This document shows, one piece after another, positions 1-5,763 of a DNA stretch of 7,538 nucleotides (positions within the stretch are counted from its first letter, which is position 1; each line of letters begins with the position of its first letter). The notes beneath the pieces are model-generated. The model was not told the DNA's origin. It did no database searches and saw only the letters and a list, made by a program, of their open reading frames with translations. A program made the position numbers and the translations under genes. Source of the DNA: Nitrosomonadaceae bacterium (GTDB lineage Bacteria; Pseudomonadota; Gammaproteobacteria; Burkholderiales; Nitrosomonadaceae); contig CAKKRO010000153.1 in assembly GCA_919902625.1 (NCBI GenBank), positions 1 to 7,538 on the forward strand, given 5' to 3'.

Positions 1-5
1 GTTTT

Positions 6-833
6 TTATACTTGTTTACGCCCCTGGTTGTTCTCGATCCATTTCTTTACGCGGTTAGCGTCGCCAATACGGGTGTTTTTACCCCAGGAATTCAGTAAAA
101 CGATGACAACGGGTTGACCTGAAATATTTGCATGCATCACTAAACAGCGTCCGGCTTCGTTCAGATAGCCCGTTTTGGAAACATCAATCGCCCAACTTTG
201 GCTGCGCACCAGGCTATTGGAATTGACATATTGTAACTGGCCCCGTTTGTTTCCTGGCGACACAAAATGCTCTGATGTGGTTGAAAATTCACGGATAATG
301 GCATAGCTGTTCGAAGCTGAAACCAATTTTGCAAGATCGCGTGCAGTCGCCACATTACTGCTGCTTAAACCGGTCGGTTCCACAAACTGGCTATTAAACA
401 TTCCAATCTGTTTTGCTTTGATATTCATGGCATCAACAAATGCCTTCGTGCCGCCGGGGTAGGTGCGGCCCAGGGCTGCCGCAGCCCGGTTCTCGGATGA
501 CATGAGGGACAATCTTAATAGTTCATGGCGTGCGTAGCTGGTGCCGACAGGTAATCGGGAAGACGAGTGTTTTAATCTATCAACATCAGCATTTTCAATC
601 GTGATGATTTCATCCGGTGATAAGCGTGCGTCAAGAATGACCATGGCTGTCATTAATTTGGTAATCGAAGCGATGGGCATTACTTGATCTGCATTCTTAT
701 CATAAATGACGTGATCATCCTGGGCGTTAAAGACCATCGCAGCTTGAGATTTGATATCCAGGCTGTTTTTCTGCGCAAGGGTATTGCCGGTATAAAAAAA
801 TATGATGCAAAATAAGAAAATTATCTGTTTCAT
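6..833 (-). CDS. pbpG: PBP7-type D-alanyl-D-alanine endopeptidase, serine peptidase family S11
   Basis: This is a periplasmic penicillin-binding protein that is expected to cut D-Ala-meso-DAP cross-links in peptidoglycan, as E. coli PBP7/8 does. The three active-site motifs of the SxxK family are present in order: S56-I-T-K59, S113-E-N115 and K220-T-G222 (275-residue numbering). The block around SSENRAAAALGRTYPGG is typical of PBP7 rather than of PBP5/6 carboxypeptidases, and there is no extra C-terminal domain, so the protein is close in size to PBP7. Residues 1-20 form a signal peptide with a hydrophobic core and a likely cut after TLA. A TTG at 848 would add five residues, but I chose the ATG at 833 because GGAG lies 9 nt upstream of it, inside the extended reading frame. 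The stop is TAA at 6-8. It lies downstream of the transglycosylase gene after a 90-nt gap and may share its transcript. The family call is firm; the exact substrate is inferred. Confidence 0.93.
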   Translation of the reverse strand: MKQIIFLFCIIFFYTGNTLAQKNSLDIKSQAAMVFNAQDDHVIYDKNADQVMPIASITKLMTAMVILDARLSPDEIITIENADVDRLKHSSSRLPVGTSYARHELLRLSLMSSENRAAAALGRTYPGGTKAFVDAMNIKAKQIGMFNSQFVEPTGLSSSNVATARDLAKLVSASNSYAIIREFSTTSEHFVSPGNKRGQLQYVNSNSLVRSQSWAIDVSKTGYLNEAGRCLVMHANISGQPVVIVLLNSWGKNTRIGDANRVKKWIENNQGRKQV

Positions 834-923
834 CCGCTTCTTCTCCAATTCATAGCTGTTTTTTGAATCGCATAAATGTTTTTTTATAAGAAATAAAAAC
901 GTTAGTTGAGAGTCATTAGTGGT

Positions 924-2198
924 TTAACGGGGTTCAGTGCTGGCAGCTTCACGAATAGCAATCAATAATGCTGCATCCAGATGACCATCCGCAATCCGTT
1001 GAGTATTCTGCTGAAAACGGCTGATCGCCTGACGAGTGGCTGAACCCATCACGCCATCCGCTTCGCCTGCGTCAATACCCAATGCCAATAAATCCAGCTG
1101 AAGTTGACGTACTTGCTCGCGGGATATTTTCACTTGATCGACAGGCGGTATGCGATGTAACGCGGCTGCACCCGCAATGCGATCCGCCAGATGGCCAACG
1201 GACACAGCATAAAACTCAGAACGGTTCCAACGCATGATGATATGAAAATTCTGCGTGATCAAGAAGGCAGGCCCCTGATGACCGGCAGGTACGAGTAACG
1301 CAGCTTTTTGTGCTGTCGCTGGCAGTGTTTCTCCAGCGACGGTGGTGACGCCATAGTTAGACCAGTCGGCCATGCTGAGCAGTTGATCCCGGCCGGCCAA
1401 TGAATAATCAAAGGATGGCGGTAATCGAACCTCCTGTCCCCAGTCTAAACCCGGAATCCAACCCAACTGCCGTAAAAAATTTGCCGCAGATCCCATCGCA
1501 TCAGGGATGCTGCCCCATAGATCACGACGCCCATCACCATCAATATCTTTGGCATACCGTAAAAAGGTGGATGGCATGAATTGCATATGTCCCATGGCGC
1601 CTGCCCATGAACCGATCATTCGTTCAGCAGGAATATCACCCGCATCAAGAATGCGCATGGCATTCAGCAATTCCTGGGTAAAAAAAGTGCTGCGGCGCGG
1701 ATCACAGGCGAGGGTGGCTAATGAATCCGGCACTGACCAGTCACCAAAATATCCTCCGTAATTAGTTTCCAGACCCCAGAATGAAACCAGATATTGCGCG
1801 GGTACACCGGTTTCTTGCTGAATCTGATGGAGTAATGTGCGATGTTTGGCCAATAATTCTCGGCCGCGCTGGATGCGTTCATCATTGATGCGTGTGCTGA
1901 AGTAATTGGCAAATGTCTGCGTGAATTCAGGTTGACGCCGGTCCAATTCAATAACGCGTGGTATGTGTTTGGCTTTACTCAGTACTTGATAAACGGTTTT
2001 GTCAGAAATACCTTCGGTTCTTGCTTGCGATTCTATTCTGGCCAGGCATTCACTGAAATGATGATTGCTGGCATGGATGTCATGTGTGAGCACCAGACCA
2101 GCGAGTATCAGGATTGCTGAAAGGATGTTCCTGCAACCGAATTGATGAAATGAGTAAAATTTAATTTCAGTAAAATAGTTCGTTGCGGGCACTTGCAT
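924..2198 (-). CDS. mltB: MltB-type lytic murein transglycosylase with C-terminal peptidoglycan-binding domain
   Basis: The product should cleave the MurNAc-GlcNAc bond of peptidoglycan in the periplasm, leaving 1,6-anhydro ends. In 424-residue numbering, the catalytic glutamate is probably E144 in WGLETNYG. The block GSWAGAMGHMQFMPS (about 196-210) and the following DIDGDGRRDLW, an EF-hand-like acidic loop, are hallmarks of the MltB (SLT_2) family. Residues about 360-420 (QVRQLQLDLLALGIDAGEADG...) match a PG_binding_1 domain. The N-terminus has a hydrophobic segment at about 25-37 and a possible cut near residue 43, but no lipobox, so the enzyme is probably soluble or signal-anchored rather than a lipoprotein like E. 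coli MltB. An ATG at 2243 is in frame but lies inside fur. The ATG at 2198, 4 nt after the fur stop, is preferred, though its ribosome-binding site (TAAGAAA) is weak. Likely co-transcribed with fur and possibly with the PBP7-type gene downstream. Confidence 0.92.
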   Translation of the reverse strand: MQVPATNYFTEIKFYSFHQFGCRNILSAILILAGLVLTHDIHASNHHFSECLARIESQARTEGISDKTVYQVLSKAKHIPRVIELDRRQPEFTQTFANYFSTRINDERIQRGRELLAKHRTLLHQIQQETGVPAQYLVSFWGLETNYGGYFGDWSVPDSLATLACDPRRSTFFTQELLNAMRILDAGDIPAERMIGSWAGAMGHMQFMPSTFLRYAKDIDGDGRRDLWGSIPDAMGSAANFLRQLGWIPGLDWGQEVRLPPSFDYSLAGRDQLLSMADWSNYGVTTVAGETLPATAQKAALLVPAGHQGPAFLITQNFHIIMRWNRSEFYAVSVGHLADRIAGAAALHRIPPVDQVKISREQVRQLQLDLLALGIDAGEADGVMGSATRQAISRFQQNTQRIADGHLDAALLIAIREAASTEPR

Positions 2199-2202
2199 TT
2201 TC

Positions 2203-2643
2203 TTATTTTCGATGCGGGCAAGCTGATTTAGCGCAATCGGCATACAGTGACAATGAGTGTTCCTGTAGCGTAAACCCCCGTTCTTTGGCGATAGCTATCT
2301 GGCGTTTTTCTATTTCTGAATCATAAAATTCTTCCACAAGGCCGCATTGCAGGCAAACCAGGTGGTCATGGTGACCGTCGCGTTTAAGTTCAAATACAGC
2401 TTTACCGCTTTCAAAATGATGCCGCTCCAACAATCCAGCTTGTTCAAACTGGGTCAGAACGCGATAGACCGTTGCCAATCCGATATCTTCACCTTCATTG
2501 AGGAGTTCTTTATAGACATCTTCAGCAGACAGGTGACGTACACTGCTTTGCTCAAACAGATTCAGTATTTTGAGTCGTGGTAAAGTTGTTTTGAGGCCGG
2601 TATTTTTGAGGTCTATGCTTTTCAGATCGCCTGAATTACTCAT
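2203..2643 (-). CDS. fur: Ferric uptake regulator Fur
   Basis: Fur is a cytoplasmic, dimeric, iron-responsive transcriptional regulator that normally represses iron-uptake genes when loaded with Fe(II). The 146-residue product is the usual family length. The winged-helix DNA-binding half spans about residues 15-85 and includes the helix around GLATVYRVLTQFEQAG. The metal-binding and dimerisation half begins with the HHDHLVCLQCG block (H91-C100), in which C97 and C100 are structural zinc ligands. A second cysteine pair, C137 and C142, lies near the C-terminus. H37, E85, H92 and H94 are in the right places for the regulatory and second metal sites by comparison with E. coli Fur. The N-terminus is about ten residues longer than in E. 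coli Fur. The ATG at 2643 has only a weak AGAG-type ribosome site. It is divergent from bamE, a common gammaproteobacterial arrangement, and is followed after 4 nt by the transglycosylase gene. Zur and PerR are less likely given the overall match to Fur. Confidence 0.95.
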   Translation of the reverse strand: MSNSGDLKSIDLKNTGLKTTLPRLKILNLFEQSSVRHLSAEDVYKELLNEGEDIGLATVYRVLTQFEQAGLLERHHFESGKAVFELKRDGHHDHLVCLQCGLVEEFYDSEIEKRQIAIAKERGFTLQEHSLSLYADCAKSACPHRK

Positions 2644-2658
2644 GGTTATCTCTATTCA

Positions 2659-2677
2659 GAAAATTATTTACTGTATC
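2659..2677 (-). promoter_or_regulatory. Candidate Fur box overlapping the fur promoter
   Basis: Read on the minus strand, GATACAGTAAATAATTTTC agrees with the classical 19-bp Fur box GATAATGATAATCATTATC at 13 of 19 positions by hand count. It overlaps the candidate fur -10 element and the expected start of transcription, as expected for autoregulation. The match is stronger in the left half than the right, and AT-rich DNA gives such matches by chance fairly often. Confidence 0.35.
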
Positions 2678-2703
2678 ATATAGTGCTATGCTTACTTTGG
2701 AAA
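2675..2703 (-). promoter_or_regulatory. Candidate sigma-70 promoter for fur
   Basis: On the minus strand, TTTCCA (2698-2703, 4 of 6 matches to the -35 consensus) is followed after exactly 17 nt by TATGAT (2675-2680, 5 of 6 matches to the -10 consensus). Transcription would begin near 2668, leaving a leader of roughly 25 nt before the fur ATG. The spacing is ideal but the call rests on hexamers alone. Confidence 0.45.
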
Positions 2704-2705
2704 CA

Positions 2706-2711
2706 TATAAT
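2706..2711 (+). promoter_or_regulatory. Perfect -10 hexamer just upstream of bamE
   Basis: The sequence TATAAT is a perfect -10 hexamer. The sequence 17 nt upstream, GTGCTA, matches the -35 consensus at only 3 of 6 positions. If used, transcription would begin at about 2717-2719, so the bamE mRNA starting at the ATG at 2721 would be nearly leaderless. An alternative is that bamE is transcribed from a promoter further upstream within the fur start region. Confidence 0.3.
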
Positions 2712-2720
2712 ATCAATAAA

Positions 2721-3122
2721 ATGGTTGCAAAAACTTTCGCCCTGCTTGCGTTTCTACTATTGGCAGGGTGTTCATTCCTTCCCCATCTGCTCTATAGGAT
2801 TGATGTTCAACAAGGCAATGTTGTTACAGACGAAATGGTGGAGAAATTAAAGCCGGGCATGACTAAATCGCAGGTTCTCTTTGTCATGGGATCGCCTCTG
2901 ATTATTGATGCTTTCCGTGATAACCGGTGGGATTATGTTTATTTGTTTCGTGAGAAAGGCGATTTGGTTGAACAGAAACGGCTGACTATTTTTTTTGAAG
3001 ATGATGTGCTGGTTAATGTTGAAAATTACTTACAATTTTCGAAGGACCCAGTCAAATCCAAACCCGCTGAAGTCAGTCCTGATAAAGAAAAACTGAAACC
3101 GGATAGTGCGGAAGAAAAGTAA
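2721..3122 (+). CDS. bamE: Outer membrane protein assembly factor BamE (SmpA/OmlA lipoprotein)
   Basis: BamE is an outer-membrane lipoprotein on the periplasmic side that supports the BamA complex in inserting beta-barrel proteins. In 133-residue numbering, the N-terminus has a short hydrophobic stretch ending in the lipobox LLAGC, with C17 the lipidation site. It is followed by the highly conserved YRIDVQQGN segment (about 25-33), LKPGMTKSQVLFVMGSP (about 43-59) and the WDYVYLF strand (about 70-76), which together define the SmpA/OmlA domain. Residues after about 105 are a charged, lysine- and glutamate-rich tail that is likely disordered. An ATG at 2688 would add eleven residues, but the ATG at 2721 places the lipobox at the usual distance. 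Neither start has a clear ribosome site, so the start remains open. It is divergent from fur, and dapB follows 54 nt later. Confidence 0.93.
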   Translation: MVAKTFALLAFLLLAGCSFLPHLLYRIDVQQGNVVTDEMVEKLKPGMTKSQVLFVMGSPLIIDAFRDNRWDYVYLFREKGDLVEQKRLTIFFEDDVLVNVENYLQFSKDPVKSKPAEVSPDKEKLKPDSAEEK

Positions 3123-3176
3123 ACGGATCATTTATATTTAAACTGTCTTTAAACAAGAAACCATCGCAGGAATAAG

Positions 3177-3983
3177 ATGATAATTCAAAAGATTGCTATC
3201 GCTGGCAGCTCTGGGCGTATGGGTCGTGCGCTACTTGAAGCGGTTACTCAGGCACCCGATTTGCAGCTTTCTGCTGCCCTGGAAAGAACCGGCAGTCCCT
3301 ATCTGAATAAGGACGCAGGAGAATTAATAGGGGGTAGTTGCGGCATTAACATTGCCAGCGATTTTGCAACTGCTTTAAAGGGTTGTGATCAATTGATTGA
3401 TTTCACGCGCCCTGAAGGTACGCTGGCGCACCTCGCCGCCTGCCGGGAAGCTGGGGTGAAGATGGTGATCGGTACCACCGGTTTTTCCATGGAAGAAAAA
3501 GCCATGCTCAAAGCGGCAGCAAAAGATATTGCAATAGTATTTGCCCCTAACATGAGTGTTGGAGTCAATGTAACTTTTAAGTTACTGGAAATGGCTGCCA
3601 AAGTGCTGAATGAAGGCTACGATATCGAAATTATCGAGGCACATCACCGCCATAAAGTGGATGCGCCGTCCGGCACAGCATTACGTATGGGCGAAGTGAT
3701 CGCGGAAGCTATGCACAGGGATCTGAGTAAAGTGGCGGTTTACGGACGGGAAGGGGTAACCGGTGAAAGAAATCCGGACACTATCGGATTTGCGACAATT
3801 CGTGCGGGAGATATCGTGGGCGATCATACGGCTCTGTTTGCCGGTATCGGTGAACGTATCGAGATCTCTCATAAAGCCAGCAGCCGCATGACCTTCGCGA
3901 TGGGTGCGGTGCGTGCGGTGCGTTTTCTGGCGGATAAACCGGACGGTCTGTTTGATATGCAGGATGTGCTGGGCTTACGCTAA
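3177..3983 (+). CDS. dapB: 4-hydroxy-tetrahydrodipicolinate reductase DapB
   Basis: DapB reduces the dihydrodipicolinate-level intermediate to tetrahydrodipicolinate with NAD(P)H, a cytoplasmic step of the diaminopimelate and lysine pathway that feeds peptidoglycan synthesis. The 268-residue product is close to the usual length. The N-terminal Rossmann fold shows G10-SS-G13-RM-G16. E36-R37 is positioned to contact the cofactor ribose or phosphate. Then come DFTRPEGT (75-82), GTTGF (99-103) and APNMSVGVN (123-131). The substrate-binding signature EAHHRHKVDAPSGTA spans 154-168. By comparison with the E. coli enzyme, H156 is the likely proton donor and K160 the second catalytic residue. The ATG at 3177 is supported by AGGA at 3168-3171, five nt upstream. 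It lies between bamE and apaH in the same direction, with no carA following, unlike many proteobacteria. Confidence 0.96.
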   Translation: MIIQKIAIAGSSGRMGRALLEAVTQAPDLQLSAALERTGSPYLNKDAGELIGGSCGINIASDFATALKGCDQLIDFTRPEGTLAHLAACREAGVKMVIGTTGFSMEEKAMLKAAAKDIAIVFAPNMSVGVNVTFKLLEMAAKVLNEGYDIEIIEAHHRHKVDAPSGTALRMGEVIAEAMHRDLSKVAVYGREGVTGERNPDTIGFATIRAGDIVGDHTALFAGIGERIEISHKASSRMTFAMGAVRAVRFLADKPDGLFDMQDVLGLR

Positions 3984-4049
3984 CGTTCCTCCTGGTATTG
4001 CGATGACAGCCGCCATTCAATAATTTATTTCGTCAAGCGATAGCCCAAA

Positions 4050-4853
4050 ATGGCAACGTATGCAATGGGTGATCTCCAAGGCTGCTTCACGACATTTCAG
4101 CGGCTCATTGATTTAATCAATTTTGATCCCACTCAGGATAAATTGTGGCTGGTTGGCGATATCGTCAATCGCGGCCCTGATTCATTATCAATCTTACGTG
4201 TTATCAGACAAGCAGGTGATGCGATGATCATGGTGCTGGGCAACCATGATTTACATTTGTTAATGGTTGCAGCGGGCATAGTAAAAAGCCATCCGGGCGA
4301 TACGATTCAATCTGTTCTGGATGCGCCTGATCGAGATGAGTTGTTAAATTGGTTGCGTCACCAGAAATTATTTCATGTCGGAGGCGAATATGCCATGGTG
4401 CATGCCGGATTATTGCCGTCCTGGTCAATTTCACAGGCTGCACAATTAGCTCACGAAGTCGAAAATGCTTTGCGTCAAGATAATTATCAGGAATTGTTCT
4501 CACAATTGTATGGCAATGCGCCCAATTACTGGCGCGATGAGTGGTCTGGCTATAAACGCCTGCGTGTGATTATCAATGCCATGACACGGATGCGCATTTG
4601 TACGCCGGAAGGCAAAATGAATTTTGCTTTTAAAGGAGATATGCCATCTATTCCGGCGGGTTATTCGCCTTGGTTTGACCTACCTCAACGGGCCAGTCAG
4701 AAAAATACCATTATTTGTGGTCACTGGTCTGCATTAGGACTGTATCTGACGGATAATGTGATTGCATTGGATACCGGTTGTGTATGGGGCGGGCAATTGA
4801 CGGTTATACGTCTGGAAGATCGAAAAGTTTTCCAGCTTGCTTGTGAGGAATAG
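4050..4853 (+). CDS. apaH: Symmetrical bis(5'-nucleosyl)-tetraphosphatase ApaH
   Basis: ApaH hydrolyses Ap4A and related dinucleotides symmetrically to two ADP, and in E. coli can also remove Np4 caps from RNA. The 267-residue protein carries the calcineurin-like metallophosphatase motifs in order: G7-D-L-Q-G (7-11), G36-D-I-V-N-R (36-41), G64-N-H-D-L-H (64-69), H118 in MVHAGLLP and G224-H225 in IICGHWSALG. The first motif has glutamine at position 10 where E. coli ApaH has histidine; to my knowledge this variant is also found in ApaH of other proteobacteria and need not mean loss of activity. The start MATYAMGD aligns directly with the E. coli N-terminus, although the upstream ribosome site (AAGCGATAG) is poor. 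It follows dapB by 66 nt with no terminator, so co-transcription is plausible. Its last 50 nt overlap the end of the convergent acyltransferase gene. Confidence 0.95.
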   Translation: MATYAMGDLQGCFTTFQRLIDLINFDPTQDKLWLVGDIVNRGPDSLSILRVIRQAGDAMIMVLGNHDLHLLMVAAGIVKSHPGDTIQSVLDAPDRDELLNWLRHQKLFHVGGEYAMVHAGLLPSWSISQAAQLAHEVENALRQDNYQELFSQLYGNAPNYWRDEWSGYKRLRVIINAMTRMRICTPEGKMNFAFKGDMPSIPAGYSPWFDLPQRASQKNTIICGHWSALGLYLTDNVIALDTGCVWGGQLTVIRLEDRKVFQLACEE

Positions 4854-5598
4854 GCAGTGACAGCGTATCAGCAATCGCTTGCTCAGACAGGCGCGCCAGC
4901 TCCCGCCGGTTTTTCATGCCACACTGAGCCGGTTCATTAAAGGTTAGTTCAGCATCAATTCTTGTTTGACTCAGTATCTTTTGTAGCGATAAGAGCAGAG
5001 AGGGTTCTATATAGGCCGCTTCCCGGCAAATATCCCCTGCCGTATTCCGATAACGGATGGCTACTGGATAAAGCAGCGCATCCGCCGTTATTGCCGACTG
5101 CAACAATGAGGCGTGAAAATGATTTAGGTGCGTGCCATCGGCTATGGTTCCTTCCGGGAAAACAGTCACCCGCTCGCCCTTTTCCAGCACTTCGCTGATA
5201 TGTTGATTCATGCGTAAGGTATCACTGCGCCGGGCGCGTTCAATAAATAGGGTCCCCGCATTTCTACTCAGTAAACCTAATACCGGCCACTTGCTGATTT
5301 CAGCTTTGGCCACAAAACGGGTGGGACAGGCTGCCATCAACGCACAGACATCCAGCCAGGAAACGTGATTCGCTGCAAGCAACACGCGCGGCATTTCCAG
5401 GGTAGGCGGCTTGCCATGACAATGCAATCGGATATTGAGGGTGGACAATAAGCCTGTTGCCCAGTTTTGCATCATGCGCCGCTGAATATGCAGAGGGAAA
5501 TACGGATAAACAATCGATTGCAACAGTCCTGAAACGACGTGCAACAGTAAATGAATTAAGCGAATACCACGCAATAGCAGGGGGGTTGTTTTCTGCAT
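4804..5598 (-). CDS. PlsC-family 1-acyl-glycerol-3-phosphate acyltransferase-like protein
   Basis: This is a membrane-associated acyltransferase of the PlsC/LPLAT family, expected to move a fatty acyl group from acyl-ACP or acyl-CoA to a lysophospholipid-type acceptor. In the 264-residue product, motif I is N77-H-V-S-W-L-D83 (the catalytic HX4D pair is H78 and D83). A second block reads LFIERARR (117-124), motif III is FPEGT (147-151) and a fourth block is YPVAIRY (177-183). Residues about 7-35 are hydrophobic and probably form a membrane anchor. The NHVSWLD form resembles secondary acyltransferases such as OlsA or HdtS types more than E. coli PlsC, so I give no symbol. The acceptor could be lysophosphatidic acid or lyso-ornithine lipid. 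The ATG at 5598 has only a weak ribosome site. The stop at 4804-4806 lies within the apaH coding sequence on the opposite strand. Confidence 0.87.
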   Translation of the reverse strand: MQKTTPLLLRGIRLIHLLLHVVSGLLQSIVYPYFPLHIQRRMMQNWATGLLSTLNIRLHCHGKPPTLEMPRVLLAANHVSWLDVCALMAACPTRFVAKAEISKWPVLGLLSRNAGTLFIERARRSDTLRMNQHISEVLEKGERVTVFPEGTIADGTHLNHFHASLLQSAITADALLYPVAIRYRNTAGDICREAAYIEPSLLLSLQKILSQTRIDAELTFNEPAQCGMKNRRELARLSEQAIADTLSLPIPHKQAGKLFDLPDV

Positions 5599-5668
5599 AA
5601 GGTCAATTGTGCTGGATAACTGGATATTAATTCAAGTGGCAAATTCTGGTGATGGAGTGCTTTCAATA

Positions 5669-5684
5669 GGTTAAATCCTTAACC
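5669..5684. repeat. Small inverted repeat GGTTAA-N4-TTAACC
   Basis: The arms GGTTAA (5669-5674) and TTAACC (5679-5684) are perfectly complementary around the four-base loop ATCC. The right arm shares two bases with the larger hairpin that starts at 5683, so the two structures would compete. Its role is unknown; it may be part of the same intergenic element. Confidence 0.4.
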
Positions 5685-5721
5685 ATCTCCCTTCTGCTGG
5701 CCGGGAGCAGGGGGAAGATGG
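5683..5721. repeat. Strong intergenic hairpin, possibly REP-like element or terminator
   Basis: Arms at 5683-5698 and 5706-5721 pair over 16 positions with one C-A mismatch and two G-T wobbles, around the seven-base loop GGCCGGG. An extra A-T pair (5682/5722) extends it. It lies 42 nt beyond the stop of the Rh gene on the minus strand, so it could end that transcript. No run of T follows the stem on that strand, which weakens the case for an intrinsic terminator. The GC-rich composition and palindromic form resemble dispersed intergenic (REP-type) repeats, which cannot be confirmed from one copy. The rest of the 5599-5763 gap shows no gene and no convincing promoter. Confidence 0.5.
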
Positions 5722-5763
5722 TGTTGGATATTATCAGGGAATTTGAATAACTTTTCAGTTAAA

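Noticed and set aside
834..923. AT-rich partial inverted repeat (GTTTTTAT...ATAAAAAAAC on the minus strand) and weak promoter-like hexamers before the PBP7-type gene
   Set aside because: The stem is made almost only of A-T pairs, and no pair of -35 and -10 hexamers has good spacing, so neither a terminator nor a promoter can be supported.
2199..2243. Longer transglycosylase start at 2243 inside fur
   Set aside because: It would add 15 residues within the fur coding sequence before an already long N-region. The ATG 4 nt after the fur stop is simpler.
3138..3154. Direct repeat TTTAAAC-N3-TTTAAAC between bamE and dapB
   Set aside because: It is short and of low complexity in an AT-rich spacer and gives no plausible terminator or operator.
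4228..4503. A 91-codon minus-strand frame opposite apaH
   Set aside because: The opposite strand encodes conserved ApaH motifs throughout this stretch, and the antisense product resembles no family I know.
5599..5668. Promoter for the acyltransferase gene
   Set aside because: TTGCCA and TTGAAA hexamers occur on the minus strand, but neither has a credible -10 partner at 16-18 nt, so no promoter is called.
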